A program made the translations under genes and the position numbers. From Megachile rotundata (lineage: Eukaryota; Arthropoda; Insecta; Hymenoptera; Megachilidae), in the NCBI RefSeq assembly GCF_050947335.1, contig NW_027473318.1, forward strand, positions 3,410,001-3,474,000: a stretch of 64,000 bases of DNA, read 5' to 3'. The number at the start of each line of letters is the position of its first letter. Positions within the stretch are counted from its first letter, which is position 1. Of the stretch, positions 13,913 through 28,410 are shown piece after piece. The notes beneath the pieces were generated by a model. The model was not told where the DNA came from. It searched no databases and saw only the letters and a program-made list of their open reading frames with translations.

Positions 13913-15011
13913 GATTGTCTGATTGTGGTTGTGCGATTGTGATTGTACGATTGTGATTGTACGATTGTGATTGTATGATTGTGATTGTATGATTATGATT
14001 GTATGATTGTGATTGCATGATTGTGATTGTATGATTGTGATTCCATGAATTTGAATGTATGATTGTGATTGTATGATTGTGATTGTATGATTGTGATTGT
14101 ATGATTGTGATTGTATGATTGTGATTGTATGATTGTGATTGTATGATTGTGATGTACGATTGTAATTGTATGATTGCGATGTATGACTGTAATTGTATGA
14201 TTGTGATTGTATGATTGTGATTGTATGATTGTGATTGTGTGATTGTGATAGTATGATTGTGATTGTATGATTGTGACTGTATGATTGTGATTGTATGATT
14301 GTATTTGGGAGATTGTATTTGGGAGATTGTAACTGTATGATTGCGATTGTATGATTGTGATTGTATGATTGCGATTGTATGATTGCGATTGTATGATTGT
14401 GATGTATGATTGTAATTGTATGATTATGATTGTATGATTTTGATTGTATGATTGTGATTGTATGATTGTATTTGGGAGATTGTATTTAGGAGATTGTATT
14501 TGGGAGATTGTAATTGTATGATTGCGATTGTGTGATTGTGATTGTATGATTGCGATTGTATGATTGTGATTGTATGATTGTGATGTATGATTGTAATTGT
14601 ATGATTATGATTGTATGATTGTGATTTTATGATTGTGATGGTATGATTGTGATGGTATGATTGTGATTGTATGATTGCGATCGTGTGATTGTGATTGTAT
14701 GATTATGATTGTATGATTGTGATTGTATGATTGCGATTGTATGATTGTGATTGTATGATTATGATTGTATTTTTGTGATTTTATGATTGTGATTGTATGA
14801 TTGTGATTGTATGATTGTGATTGTATGATTGCGATTGTATGAATGCGATTGTATGAATGTGATTGCATAATTGTGATTGTATGATTGTGATTGTATGATT
14901 GTGATTGTATGATTGTGATTGTATGATTGTGATTGTATGATTGTAATTGTATGATTAGGATTGTATGATTGTGATTGTATGATTGAGATTCTATGATTGT
15001 GATTGTATGAT
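13913..15011 (+). repeat. 1.1 kb tandem duplication inside H2, right copy
   Basis: This is the direct repeat of 12,811-13,912. Identity of variant order runs through GCGATCGTGTG, TTTTTGTGATTTTATG, GCATAATTG, GATTAGGATTG and GATTGAGATTCTATG. It breaks at about 15,012, where the right copy continues with a TGCGATT unit and the left copy has plain canonical units leading into the junction. The junction lies in canonical repeats, which suits unequal exchange in register. Confidence 0.78.
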
Positions 15012-16348
15012 TGCGATTGTATGATTGTGATTGTATGATTGTGATTGTATGATTGTGATTGTATGATTGTGATTGTATGATTGTGATTGTATGATTGTGA
15101 TTGTATGATTGTGATTGTATGATTGTGAAAGTATGATTGTGATTGTATGATTGTGATTGTATGATTGTGATTGTATGATTGTGATTGTATGATTGTGATT
15201 GTATGATTGTGATTGTATGAGTGTGATTGACTGATTGTGGTTGTATGATTGTGATTGTGTGATTGTGATTGTATGATTGTGATTGTATGATTGCGATTGT
15301 ATGAATGCGATTGTATGATTGTGATTGCATAATTGTGATTGTATGATTGTGATTGTATGATTGTGATTGTATGATTGTTATTGTATGACTGTGATTGTAT
15401 GATTGTGATTGTATGATTGTGATTGTATGATTGTGATTGTATGATTGTGATTGCATGATTGTGATTGCATGATTGTGATTGTATGATTGTGATTGTATGA
15501 TTGTGATTGTATGATTGTGATTGTATGATTGTGATTGTCTGATTGTGGTTGTGCGATTGTGATTGTACGATTGTGATTGTACGATTGTGATTGTATGATT
15601 GTGATTGTATGATTATGATTGTATGATTGTGATTGCATGATTGTGATTGTATGATTGTGATTCCATGAATTTGAATGTATGATTGTGATTGTATGATTGT
15701 GATTGTATGATTGTGATTGTATGATTGTGATTGTATGATTGTGATTGTATGATTGTGATTGTATGATTGTGATTGTATGATTGTGATTGTATGATTGTGA
15801 TTGTATGATTGTGATAGTATGATTGTGATTGTATGATTGTGATTGTATGATTGTGATTGTATGATTATGATTGTATGATTGTGATTGTATGATTGTATTT
15901 GGGTGATTGTATTTGGGAGATTGTATTTGGGAGATTGTAATTGCATGATTGCGATTGTATGATTGTGATTGTATGATTGCGATTGTATGAATGCGATTGT
16001 ATGATTGTGATTGTATGATTGTGATTGTATGATTGTGATTGTATGATTGTGATTGTATGATTGTATTTGGGAGATTGTATTTGGGATATTGTAATTGTGT
16101 GATTGCGATTGTATGATTGTGATTGTATGATTGTGATGTATGATTGTAATTGTATGATTGTGATTGTATGATTGAGATTGTATGATTGTGATTGTATGCT
16201 TGCGATTGTATGAATGTGATTGTATGATTGTGATTGTATGATTGTGATTGTATGATTGTGATTGTATGATTGTGATTGTATGATTGTGATTGTATGATTG
16301 TGATTGTATGATTGTGATTGTATGATTGTGATTGTATGATTGTGATTG

Positions 16349-19300
16349 TACGATTGTGATTGTACGATTGTGATTGTATGATTGTGATAGTATGATTGTG
16401 ATTGTATGACTGTGATTGTATGACTGTGATTGTATGATTGTGATTGTATGATTGTGATTGTATGATTGTGATGTATGATTGTAATTGTATGATTATGATT
16501 GTATGATTGTGATTGTATGATTGTGATAGAATGATTGTGATTGAATGATTGTGATTGTATGATTGTGATTGTATGATTGTGATTGTTTGATTGTATTTGG
16601 GAGATTGTATTTGGGAGATGGTAATTGTATGATTGCGATTGTATGATTGTGATTGTATGATTGCGATTGTATGATTGTGATTGTATGATTGTGATGTATG
16701 ATTGTAATTGTATGATTATGATTGTATGACTGTGATTGTATGACTGTGATTGTATGATTGTGATTGTATGATTGTGATTGTATGATTGTGAAAGTATGAT
16801 TGTGATTGTATGATTGTGATTGTATGATTGTATTTAGGAGATTGTATTTGGGAGATTGTAATTGTATGATTGCGATTGTATGATTATGATTGTATGATTG
16901 TGACTGTATGATTGTGACTGTATGATTGTGATTGTATGATTGTATTTGGGAGATTGTATTTGGGAGATTGTATTTGGGAGATTGTATTTGGGAGATTGTA
17001 TTTGGGAGATTGTAATTGTATGATTGCAATTGTATGATTGTGACTGTATGATTGCGATTGTATGATTGTGATTGTATGATTGTGATGTATGATTGTAATT
17101 GTATGATTGCGATGTATGACTGTAATTGTATGATTGTGATTGTATGATTGTGATTGTATGATTGTGATTGTATGATTGTGATTGTATGATTGTGATTGTA
17201 TGATTGCGATTGTATGAATGCGATTGTATGACTGTGATTGCATAATTGTGATTGTATGATTGTGATTGTATGATTGTGATTGTCTGATTGTGGTTGTATG
17301 ATTGTGATTGTATGATTGATATTGTATGATTGTGATTGTATGATTGCGATTGCATGATTGCGATTGTATGATTGCGATTGTATGATTGTGATTGTATGAT
17401 TGCGATTGTATGATTGTGATTGTATGATTGTGATTGTATGATTGTGATTGTATGATTGTGAAAGTATGATTGTGATTGTATGATTATGATTGAATGATTG
17501 TGATTGTATGATTGTGGTTGTATGATTGTGATTGTATGATTGTGATTGTATGATTGTGATTGTATGATTGTGATTGTATGATTGTGAAAGTATGATTGTG
17601 ATTGTATGATTATGATTGTATGATTGTGATTGTATGATTGTGATTGTATGATTGTGATTGTATGATTGTGATTGTATGATTGTATTTGGGGGATTGTATT
17701 TCGGAGATTGTAATTGTATGATTGCGATTGTATGATTGTGATTGTATGATTGCGATTGTATGATTGTGATTGTATGATTGTGATGTATGATTGTAATTGT
17801 ATGATTATGAATGTATGATTGTGATTGTATTATTGAGATTGTATGATTGTGATTGTATGATTGCGATTGTATGATTGTGATTGTATGATTGCGATTGTAT
17901 GATTGTGATTGTATGATTGTGATGTATGATTGTAATTGTATGATTATGATTGTATGATTGTGATTGTATGATTGAGATTGTATGATTGTGATTGTATGAT
18001 TGCGATTGTATGTCTGCGATTGTATGACTGTGATGTTATGATTGTGACTGTATGATTGTGATTGTATGATTGTGATTGTATGAGTGTGATTGTCTGATTG
18101 TGGTTGTGCGTTTGTGATTGTGCGATTGTGAATGTACGATTGTGATTGTATGATCGTGGTTGTATGAATATGATTGTATGATTGTGATTGCATGATTGTG
18201 ATTGTATGATTGTGATTGTATGATTGTGATTGTATGATTGTGATTGTATGATTGTGATTGTCTGATTGTGGTTGTGCGATTGTGATTGTACGATTGTGAT
18301 TGTACGATTGTGATTGTATGATTGTGATTGTATGATTATGATTGTATGATTGTGATTGCATGATTGTGATTGTATGATTGTGATTCCATGAATTTGAATG
18401 TATGATTGTGATTGTATGATTGTGATTGTATGATTGTGATTGTATGATTGTGATTGTATGATTGTGATGTACGATTGTAATTGTATGATTGCGATGTATG
18501 ACTGTAATTGTATGATTGTGATTGTATGATTGTGATTGTATGATTGTGATTGTGTGATTGTGATAGTATGATTGTGATTGTGTGATTGTGACTGTATGAT
18601 TGTGATTGTATGATTGTATTTGGGAGATTGTATTTGGGAGATTGTAACTGTATGATTGCGATTGTATGATTGTGATTGTATGATTGCGATTGTATGATTG
18701 CGATTGTATGATTGTGATGTATGATTGTAATTGTATGATTATGATTGTATGATTTTGATTGTATGATTGTGATTGTATGATTGTATTTGGGAGATTGTAT
18801 TTAGGAGATTGTATTTGGGAGATTGTAATTGTATGATTGCGATTGTGTGATTGTGATTGTATGATTGCGATTGTATGATTGTGATTGTATGATTGTGATG
18901 TATGATTGTAATTGTATGATTATGATTGTATGATTGTGATTTTATGATTGTGATGGTATGATTGTGATGGTATGATTGTGATTGTATGATTGCGATCGTG
19001 TGATTGTGATTGTATGATTATGATTGTATGATTGTGATTGTATGATTGCGATTGTATGATTGTGATTGTATGATTATGATTGTATTTTTGTGATTTTATG
19101 ATTGTGATTGTATGATTGTGATTGTATGATTGTGATTGTATGATTGCGATTGTATGATTGTGATTGTATGATTGTGAAAGTATGATTGTGATTGTATGAT
19201 TGTGATTGTATGATTGTGATTGTATGATTGTGATTGTATGATTGTGATTGTATGAGTGTGATTGACTGATTGTGGTTGTATGATTGTGATTGTGTGATTG

Positions 19301-20290
19301 TGATTGTATGATTGTGATTGTATGATTGCGATTGTATGAATGCGATTGTATGATTGTGATTGCATAATTGTGATTGTATGATTGTGATTGTATGATTGTG
19401 ATTGTATGATTGTTATTGTATGACTGTGATTGTATGATTGTGATTGTATGATTGTGATTGTATGATTGTGATTGTATGATTGTGATTGCATGATTGTGAT
19501 TGCATGATTGTGATTGTATGGTTGTGATTGTATGATTGTGATTGTATGATTGTGATTGTATGATTGTGATTGTCTGATTGTGGTTGTGCGATTGTGATTG
19601 TACGATTGTGATTGTACGATTGTGATTGTATGATTGTGATTGTATGATTATGATTGTATGATTGTGATTGCATGATTGTGATTGTATGATTGTGATTCCA
19701 TGAATTTGAATGTATGATTGTGATTGTATGATTGTGATTGTATGATTGTGATTGTATGATTGTGATTGTATGATTGTGATTGTATGATTGTGATTGTATG
19801 ATTGTGATTGTATGATTGTGATTGTATGATTGTGATAGTATGATTGTGATTGTATGATTGTGATTGTATGATTGTGATTGTATGATTATGATTGTATGAT
19901 TGTGATTGTATGATTGTATTTGGGTGATTGTATTTGGGAGATTGTATTTGGGAGATTGTAATTGCATGATTGCGATTGTATGATTGTGATTGTATGATTG
20001 CGATTGTATGAATGCGATTGTATGATTGTGATTGTATGATTGTGATTGTATGATTGTGATTGTATGATTGTGATTGTATGATTGTGATTGTATGATTGTA
20101 TTTGGGAGATTGTATTTGGGATATTGTAATTGTGTGATTGCGATTGTATGATTGTGATTGTATGATTGTGATGTATGATTGTAATTGTATGATTATGATT
20201 GTATGATTGTGATTGTATGATTGAGATTGTATGATTGTGATTGTATGCTTGCGATTGTATGAATGTGATTGTATGATTGTGATTGTATGA
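16349..20290 (+). repeat. H-type higher-order repeat, copy H3 (about 3.9 kb)
   Basis: AGAATG lies at 16,528, TGATATTG near 17,310, GGGGGATTG near 17,687, CCATGAATT at 18,386 and 19,698, GCGATCGTGTG near 18,984, TTTGGGTGATTG near 19,917 and GCTTGCGATTG near 20,248. Spacing to H2 is a constant 5,440-5,447 bp from the TACG start through CCATGAATT, then drops to about 4,022 bp. H3 therefore lacks about 1.4 kb relative to H2, which includes the 1.1 kb duplicate. The longest TTTGGGA tract of the window (five units, 16,944-17,009) is in this copy. Confidence 0.72.
16944..17009 (+). repeat. Five-unit TTTGGGA tract
   Basis: Five consecutive units of the class GATTGTATTTGGGA stand here, the longest such tract seen. 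Elsewhere the class occurs as pairs, triplets or quadruplets, and is nearly always followed by a GTAATTGTAT or GTAACTGTAT unit and then TGCGATT. The class keeps the 14-bp length and changes only the second half of the unit. Confidence 0.88.
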
Positions 20291-22330
20291 TTGTGATTTT
20301 ATGATTGTGATTGTATGATTGTGATTGTATGATTGTGATTGTATGATTGTGATTGTATGATTGTGATTGTATGATTGTGATTGTATGATTGTGATTGTAT
20401 GATTGTGATGTATGATTGTAATTGTCTGATTATGATTGTATGATTGTGATTGTATGATTGTGTAAGAATGATTGTGATTGAATGATTGTGATTGTATGAT
20501 TGTGATTGTATGATTGTGATTGTTTGATTGTATTTGGGAGATTGTATTTGGGAGATTGTAATTGTATGATTGCGATTGTATGATTGTGATTGTATGATTG
20601 CGATTGTATGATTGTGATTGTATGATTGTGATGTATGATTGTAATTGTATGATTATGATTGTATGACTGTGATTGTATGACTGTGATTGCATGATTGTGA
20701 TTGTATGATTGTGATTGTATGATTGTGAAAGTATGATTGTGATTGTATGATTGTGATTGTATGATTGTATTTGGGAGATTGTATTTGGGAGATTGTAATT
20801 GTATGATTGCGATTGTATGATTATGATTGTATGATTGTGACTGTATGATTGTGACTGTATGATTGTGATTGTATGATTGTATTTGGGAGATTGTATTTGG
20901 GAGATTGTATTTGGGAGATTGTAATTGTATGATTGCGATTGTATGATTGTGACTGTATGATTGCGATTGTATGATTGTGATTGTATGATTGTGATGTATG
21001 ATTGTAATTGTATGATTGCGATGTATGACTGTAATTGTATGATTGTGATTGTATGATTGTGATTGTATGATTGTGATTGTATGATTGTGATAGTATGATT
21101 GTGATTGTATGATTGTGACTGTATGATTGTGATTGTATGATTGTATTTGGGAGATTGTATTTGGGAGATTGTAACTGTATGATTGCGATTGTATGATTGT
21201 GATTGTATGATTGCGATTGTATGATTGCGATTGTATGATTGTGATGTATGATTGTAATTGTATGATTATGCTTGTATGATTTTGATTGTATGATTGTGAT
21301 TGTATGATTGTATTTGGGAGATTGTATTTGGGAGATTGTATTTGGGAGATTGTATTTGGGAGATTGTAATTGTATGATTGCGATTGTGTGATTGTGATTG
21401 TATGATTGCGATTGTATGATTGTGATTGTATGATTGTGATGTATGATTGTAATTGTATGATTATGATTGTATGATTGTGATTTTATGATTGTGATGGTAT
21501 GATTGTGATGGTATGATTGTGATTGTATGATTGCGATCGTGTGATTGTGATTGTATGATTATGATTGTATGATTGTGATTGTATGATTGCGATTGTATGA
21601 TTGTGATTGTATGATTATGATTGTATTTTTGTGATTTTATGATTGTGATTGTATGATTGTGATTGTATAATTGTGATTGTATGATTGCGATTGTATGAAT
21701 GCGATTGTATGAATGTGATTGCATAATTGTGATTGTATGATTGTGATTGTATGATTGTGATTGTATGATTGTGATTGTATGATTGTGATTGTATGATTGC
21801 GATTGTATGATTGCGATTGTATGATTGTGATTGTATGATTGTAATTGTATGATTAGGATTGTATGATTGTGATTGTATGATTGAGATTCTATGATTGTGA
21901 TTGTGTGATTGCGATTGTATGATTGTGATTGTATGATTGTGATTGTATGATTGTGATTGTATGATTGTGATTGTATGATTGTGATTGTATGATTGTGATT
22001 GTATGATTGTGATTGTATGATTGTGATTGTATGATTGTGATTGTATGATTGTGATTGTATGATTGTGATTGTATGATTGTGAAAGTATGATTGTGATTGT
22101 ATGATTGTGATTGTATGATTGTGATTGTATGATTGTGATTGTATGATTGTGATTGTATGAGTGTGATTGACTGATTGTGGTTGTATGATTGTGATTGTGT
22201 GATTGTGATTGTGTGATTGTGATTGTATGATTGTGATTGTATGATTGCGATTGTATGAATGCGATTGTATGATTGTGATTGCATAATTGTGATTGTATGA
22301 TTGTGATTGTATGATTGTGATTGTATGATT
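20291..22330 (+). repeat. H-type higher-order repeat, partial copy H4
   Basis: The AGAATG landmark occurs at 20,465, but the TACGATT pair that opens the other copies is missing and the preceding unit reads GTAATTGTCTG. GCTTGCGATT to AGAATG is 217 bp here against 316-356 bp in the other copies, so about 110 bp has been lost. The second half (21,001 on) is also the left part of the large duplication repeated at 46,516. It ends near TTATTGTATGACTG at about 22,330, where right-domain sequence begins. Confidence 0.65.
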
Positions 22331-23340
22331 GTTATTGTATGACTGTGATTGTATGATTGTGATAGTATGATTGTGAAAGTATGATTGTGATTGTATGATT
22401 GTGATTGTATGATTGTGATGGCATGATTGTGATTGTATGATTGTGATTGTATGATTGTGATTGTATGATTGTATTTGGGAGATTGTATTTGTGCGATTGT
22501 GATTGTACGATTGTGATTGTACGATTGTGATTGTCTGATTGTGGTTGTGCGATTGTGATTGTACGATTGTGATTGTACGATTGTGATTGTACGATTGTGA
22601 TTGTATGATTATGATTGTATGATTGTGATTGCATGATTGTGATTGTATGATTGTGATTGTATGATTGTGATGTATGATTGTAATTGTATGATTGTGATAG
22701 TATGATTGTGATTGTATGATTGTGATTGTATGATTGTGATTGTATGATTGTGATTGTATGATTGTGATTGTATGATTGTGATTGTATGATTGTGATTGTA
22801 TGATTGTGATAGTATAATTGTGATTGTATGATTGTTTCTGTATGATTGTGATTGCATGATTGTATTTGGGAGATTGTATTTGGGAGATTGTATTTGGGAG
22901 ATTGTAACTCTATGATTGCGATTGTATGATTGTGATTGTATGTTTGCGATTGTATGATTGCGATTGTATGATTGTGATTGTATGATTGCGATTGTACGAT
23001 TGTGATTGTACGATTGTGATTGTACGATTGTGATTGTACGATTATGATTGTATGATTGTGATTGCATGATTGTGATTGCATGATTGTGATTGTATGATTG
23101 TGATTGCATGATTTTGAATGTATGATTGTGATTGTATGATTGTGATTGTATGATTGTGATTGTATGATTGTGATTGTATGATTGTGATTGTATGATTGTG
23201 ATTGTATGATTGTGATTGTATGATTGTGATTGTATGATTGTGATTGTATGATTGCGATTGTATGATTGTGATTGTATGATTGTGATGTATGATTGTAATT
23301 GTATGATTATGATTGTATGATTGTGACTGTATGATTGTGA

Positions 23341-25050
23341 TTGTATGTTTGTATTTGGGAGATTGTATTTGGGAGATTGTATTTGGGAGATTGTAATTGT
23401 ATGATTGCGATTGTATGATTGTGATTGTATGATTGTGATGTATGATTGTAATTGTATGATTGCGATGTATGACTGTAATTGTATGATTGTGATTGTATGA
23501 TTGTGATTGTATGATTGTGATTGTATGATTGTGATTGTATGATTGTGATTGTATGATTGTGATAGTATGATTGTGATTGTATGATTGTTTCTGTATGATT
23601 GTGATTGCATGATTGTATTTGGGAGATTGTATTTGGGAGATTGTAACTCTATGATTGCGATTGTATGATTGTGATTGTATGTTTGCGATTGTATGATTGC
23701 GATTGTATGATTGTGATTGTATGTTTGCGATTGTATGATTGTGATTGTATGATTGTGATGTATGATTGTAATTGTATGATTATGATTGTATGATTGTGAT
23801 TGTATGATTGTGATGGTATGATTGTGATGGTATGATTGTGATTGTATGATTGCGATCGTATGATTGTGATTGTAGGATTATGATTGTATGATTGTGATTG
23901 TATGATTGCGATTGTATGATTGTGATTGTATGATTATGAATGTATTTTTGTGATTTTATGATTGTGATTGTATGATTGTGATTGTATGATTGTGATTGCA
24001 TGATTGCGATTGTATGAATGCGATTGTATGAATGTGATTGCATAATTGTGATTGTATGGTTGTGATTGTATGATTGTGATTGTATGATTGTGATTGTATG
24101 ATTGTGATTGTATGATTGTGATTGTATGATTGTGATTGTATGATTGTGATTGTATGATTGTGAAAGTATGATTGTGATTGTATGATTGTGATTGTATGAT
24201 TGTGATTGTATGATTGTGATTGTATGATTGTGATTGTATGATTGTGATTGTATGAGTGTGATTGACTGATTGTGGTTGTGCGATTGTGATTGTACGATTG
24301 TGATTGTACGATTGTGATTGTATGATTGTGATTGTATGATTATGATTGTATGATTGTGATTGCATGATTGTGATTGTATGATTGTGATTGCATGATTTTG
24401 AATGTATGATTCTGATTGTATGACTGTGATTGTATGATTGTGATTGTATGATTGTGAGTGTATGATTGTGATTATATGATTGTGATTGTATGATTGTGAT
24501 AGTATGATTGTGATTGTATGATTGTGATTGCATGATTGTGATTATATGATTGTAATTGTATGATGGTGATGGTATGATTATGATTTTATGATTGTGATTG
24601 CATGATTGTGATTGTATGGTTGTGATTGTATGATTGTGATTGTATGATTGTGATAGTATGATTGCGATTGTATGATTGTGATTGTATGATTGTGATTGTA
24701 TGATTGTGATTGTATGATTGTATTTGGGAGATTGTATTTGGGAGATTGTATTTGGGAGGTTGTAATTGTATGATTGCGATTGTATGATTGTGATTGCATG
24801 ATTTTGAATGTATGATTGTGATTGTATGATTGTGATTGTATGATTGTAATTGTATGATTCTGATTGTATGGTTGTGATTGTATGATTGTGATTGTATGAT
24901 TGTGATTGTATGATTATGATTGTATTTTTGTGATTTTATGATTGTGATTGTATGATTGTGATTGTATGATTGTGATTGTATGATTGCGATTGTATGAATG
25001 CGATTGTATGAATGTGATTGCATAATTGTGATTGTATGATTGTGATTGTA
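23341..25050 (+). repeat. K-type higher-order block, copy 2 (inside S1a)
   Basis: The landmark order matches 1-1,913: GTTTCTGTATG at 23,587, AACTCTATG near 23,645, GATGG pairs near 23,814, GCGATCGT near 23,853, TAGGATTATG near 23,873, TTTTTGTGATTTTATG near 23,945, GAAAGTATG near 24,171 and GAGTGTGATTGACTG near 24,255. A second GTTTCTG lies upstream at about 22,830, so the block's own left part is repeated. Confidence 0.75.
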
Positions 25051-28000
25051 TGATTGTGATTGTATGATTGTGATTGTATGATTGTAATTGTATGATTATG
25101 ATTGTATGATTGTGATTGTATGATTGAGATTGTATGATTGTGATTGTATGCTTGCGATTGTATGATTGTGATTGTATGATTGTGATTGTATGATTGTGAT
25201 TGTATGATTATGATTGTATGATTGTGATTGCATGATTGTGATTGTATGATTGTGATTGTATGATTGTGAGTGTATGATTGTGATTGTATGATTGTATTTG
25301 GGAGATTGTATTTGTGCGATTGTGATTGTACGATTGTGATTGTACGATTGTGATTGTCTGATTGTGGTTGTGCGATTGTGATTGTACGATTGTGATTGTA
25401 CGATTGTGATTGTACGATTGTGATTGTATGATTATGATTGTATGATTGTGATTGCATGATTGTGATTGTATGATTGTGATTGCATGATTTTGAATGCATG
25501 ATTGTGATTGTATGATTGTGATTGTATGATTGTGATTGTATGATTGTGATTGTATGATTGCGATTGTATGATTGTGATTGTATGATTGTGATTGTATGAT
25601 TGTGATTGTATGATTGTGATTGTATGATTGTGATAGTATGATTGTGATTGTATGATTGTGATTGTATGATTGTGATTGTATGATTGTATTTGGGAGATTG
25701 TATTTCGGAGATTGTAATTGTATGATTGCGATTGTATGATTGTGATAGTATGATTGCGATTGTATGATTGTGATTGTATGATTGTGATTGTATGATTGTG
25801 ATTGTATGATTGTATTTGGGAGATTGTATTTGGGAGATTGTATTTGGGAGGTTGTAATTGTATGATTGCGATTGTATGATTGTGATTGCATGATTTTGAA
25901 TGTATGATTGTGATTGTATGATTGTGATTGTATGATTGTAATTGTATGATTCTGATTGTATGGTTGTGATTGTATGATTGTGATTGTATGATTGTGATTG
26001 TATGATTATGATTGTATTTTTGTGATTTTATGGTTGTGATTGTATGATTGTGATTGTATGATTGTGATTGTATGATTGTGATTGTATGATTGCGATTGTA
26101 TGAATGCGATTGTATGAATGTGATTGCATAATTGTGATTGTATGATTGTGATTGTATGATTGTGATTGTATGATTGTGATTGTATGATTGTAATTGTATG
26201 ATTATGATTGTATGATTGTGATTGTATGATTGAGATTGTATGATTGTGATTGTATGCTTGCGATTGTATGATTGTGATTGTATGATTGTGATTGTATGAT
26301 TGTGATTGTATGATTGTGATTGTATGATTGTGATTGTATGATTGTGATTGTATGATTGTGATTGTATGATTGTATTTGGGAGATTGTATTTGGGAGATTG
26401 TATTTGGGAGATTGTAATTGTATGATTGCGATTGTATGATTGTGATTGTATGATTGCGATTGTATGATTGTGATTGTATGATTGTATTTGGGAGATTGTA
26501 TTTGTGCGATTGTGATTGTACGATTGTGATTGTACGATTGTGATTTTCTGATTGTGGTTGTGCGATTGTGATTGTACGATTGTGATTGTACGATTGTGAT
26601 TGTACGATTGTGATTGTATGATTATGATTGTATGATTGTGATTGCATCATTGTGATTGTATGATTGTGATTGTATGATTGTGAGTGTATGATTGTGATTG
26701 TATGATTGTATTTGGGAGATTGTATTTGTGCGATTGTGATTGTACGATTGTGATTGTACGATTGTGATTGTCTGATTGTGGTTGTGCGATTGTGATTGTA
26801 CGATTGTGATTGTACGATTGTGATTGTACGATTGTGATTGTATGATTGTGATTGCATGATTGTGATTGTATGATTGTGATTGCATGATTTTGAATGCATG
26901 ATTGTGATTGTATGATTGTGATTGTATGATTGTGATTGTATGATTGTGATTGTATGATTGTGATTGTATGATTGTGATTGTATGATTGTGATAGTATGAT
27001 TGTGATTGTATGATTGTGATTGTATGATTGTGATTGTATGATTGTATTTGGGAGATTGTATTTGGGAGATTGTGATTGTATGATTGTGATGTATGTTTGT
27101 AATTGTATGATTATGATTGTATGATTGTGATTGTATGATTGAGATTGTATGATTGTGATTGCATGACTGTGACTGTATGATTGTGATTGTATGATTGTGA
27201 TTGTATGATTGAGGTTGTATGATTGTGATTGTATGATTGCGATTGTATGATTGTGATTGTATGATTGCGATTGTATGATTGTGATTGTATGATTGTGATT
27301 GTATGATTGTGACTGTATGATTGTGATTGTATGATTGTGATTGTACGATTGTGATTGTATGATTGTGATTGTATGATTGTGAAAGTATGATTGTGATTCT
27401 ATGATTGTGATTGTATGATTGTGATTGTATGATTGTGATTGTCTGATTGTGGTTGTGCTATTGTGATTGTACGATTGTGATTGTACGATTGTGATTGTAT
27501 GATTGTGATTGTATGATTATGATTGTATGATTGTGATTGTATGATTGTGATTGTATGATTGTGATGTATGATTGTAATTGTGTGATTGCGATGTATGACT
27601 GTAATTGTATGATTGTGATTGTATGATTGTGATTGTATGATTGTGATTGTATGATTGTGATAGTATCATTGTTATTGTATTATTGTGATTGTATGATTGT
27701 GATTGTATGATTGCGATTGTATGATTGTGATTGTATGATTGTGATGTATGTTTGTAATTGTATGATTATGATTGTATGATTGTGATTGTATGATTGAGAT
27801 TGTATGATTGTGATTGTATGATTGTGATTGCATGATTGTGACTGTATGATTGTGATTGTATGATTGTGATTGTATGATTGAGATTGTATGATTGTGATTG
27901 TATGATTGCGATTGTATGATTGTGATTGTATGATTGCGATTGTATGATTGTGATTGTATGATTGTGATTGTATGATTGTGATTGTATGATTGTGATTGTA

Positions 28001-28410
28001 TGATTGTGATTGTATGATTGTGACTGTATGATTGTGATTGTATGATTGTGATTGTACGATTGTGATTGTATGATTGTATTTGGGAGATTGTATTTGGGAG
28101 ATTGTAATTGTATGATTGCGATTGTATGACTGTGATTGTATGATTGCGATTGTATGATTGTGATTGTATGATTGTGATGTATGATTGTAATTGTATGATT
28201 GCGATGTATGACTGTAATTGTATGATTGTGATTGCATGATTTTGAATGTATGATTGTGATTGTATGATTGTGATTGTATGATTGTGATTGTATGATTCTG
28301 ATTGTATGATTGTGATTGTATGATTGTGATTGTATGATTGTGATAGTATGATTGTGATTGTATGATTGTGATTGTATGATTGTGATTGTATGATTGTGAT
28401 TGTATGATTG

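Larger units (their letters stand above)
10904..16348 (+). repeat. H-type higher-order repeat, copy H2 (5,445 bp)
   Basis: This copy has the same landmark order as H1: AGAATG at 11,083, TGATATTG near 11,870, GGGGGATTG near 12,240, CCATGAATT at 12,941, GCGATCGTGTG near 13,563, TTTGGGTGATTG near 15,895 and GCTTGCGATTG near 16,198. It carries a private direct duplication of about 1.1 kb at 12,811-15,011, so CCATGAATT and GCGATCGTGTG occur twice. Distances to H1 landmarks run from 5,099 to 5,536 bp. Confidence 0.75.

Noticed and set aside
16944..17009. Telomere-like or strong G-quadruplex tract (TTTGGGA units)
   Set aside because: The period is 14 bp and does not match a known telomere repeat. 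GGG runs are separated by 11 nt, longer than usual stable G4 loops, so at most a weak structure is possible.
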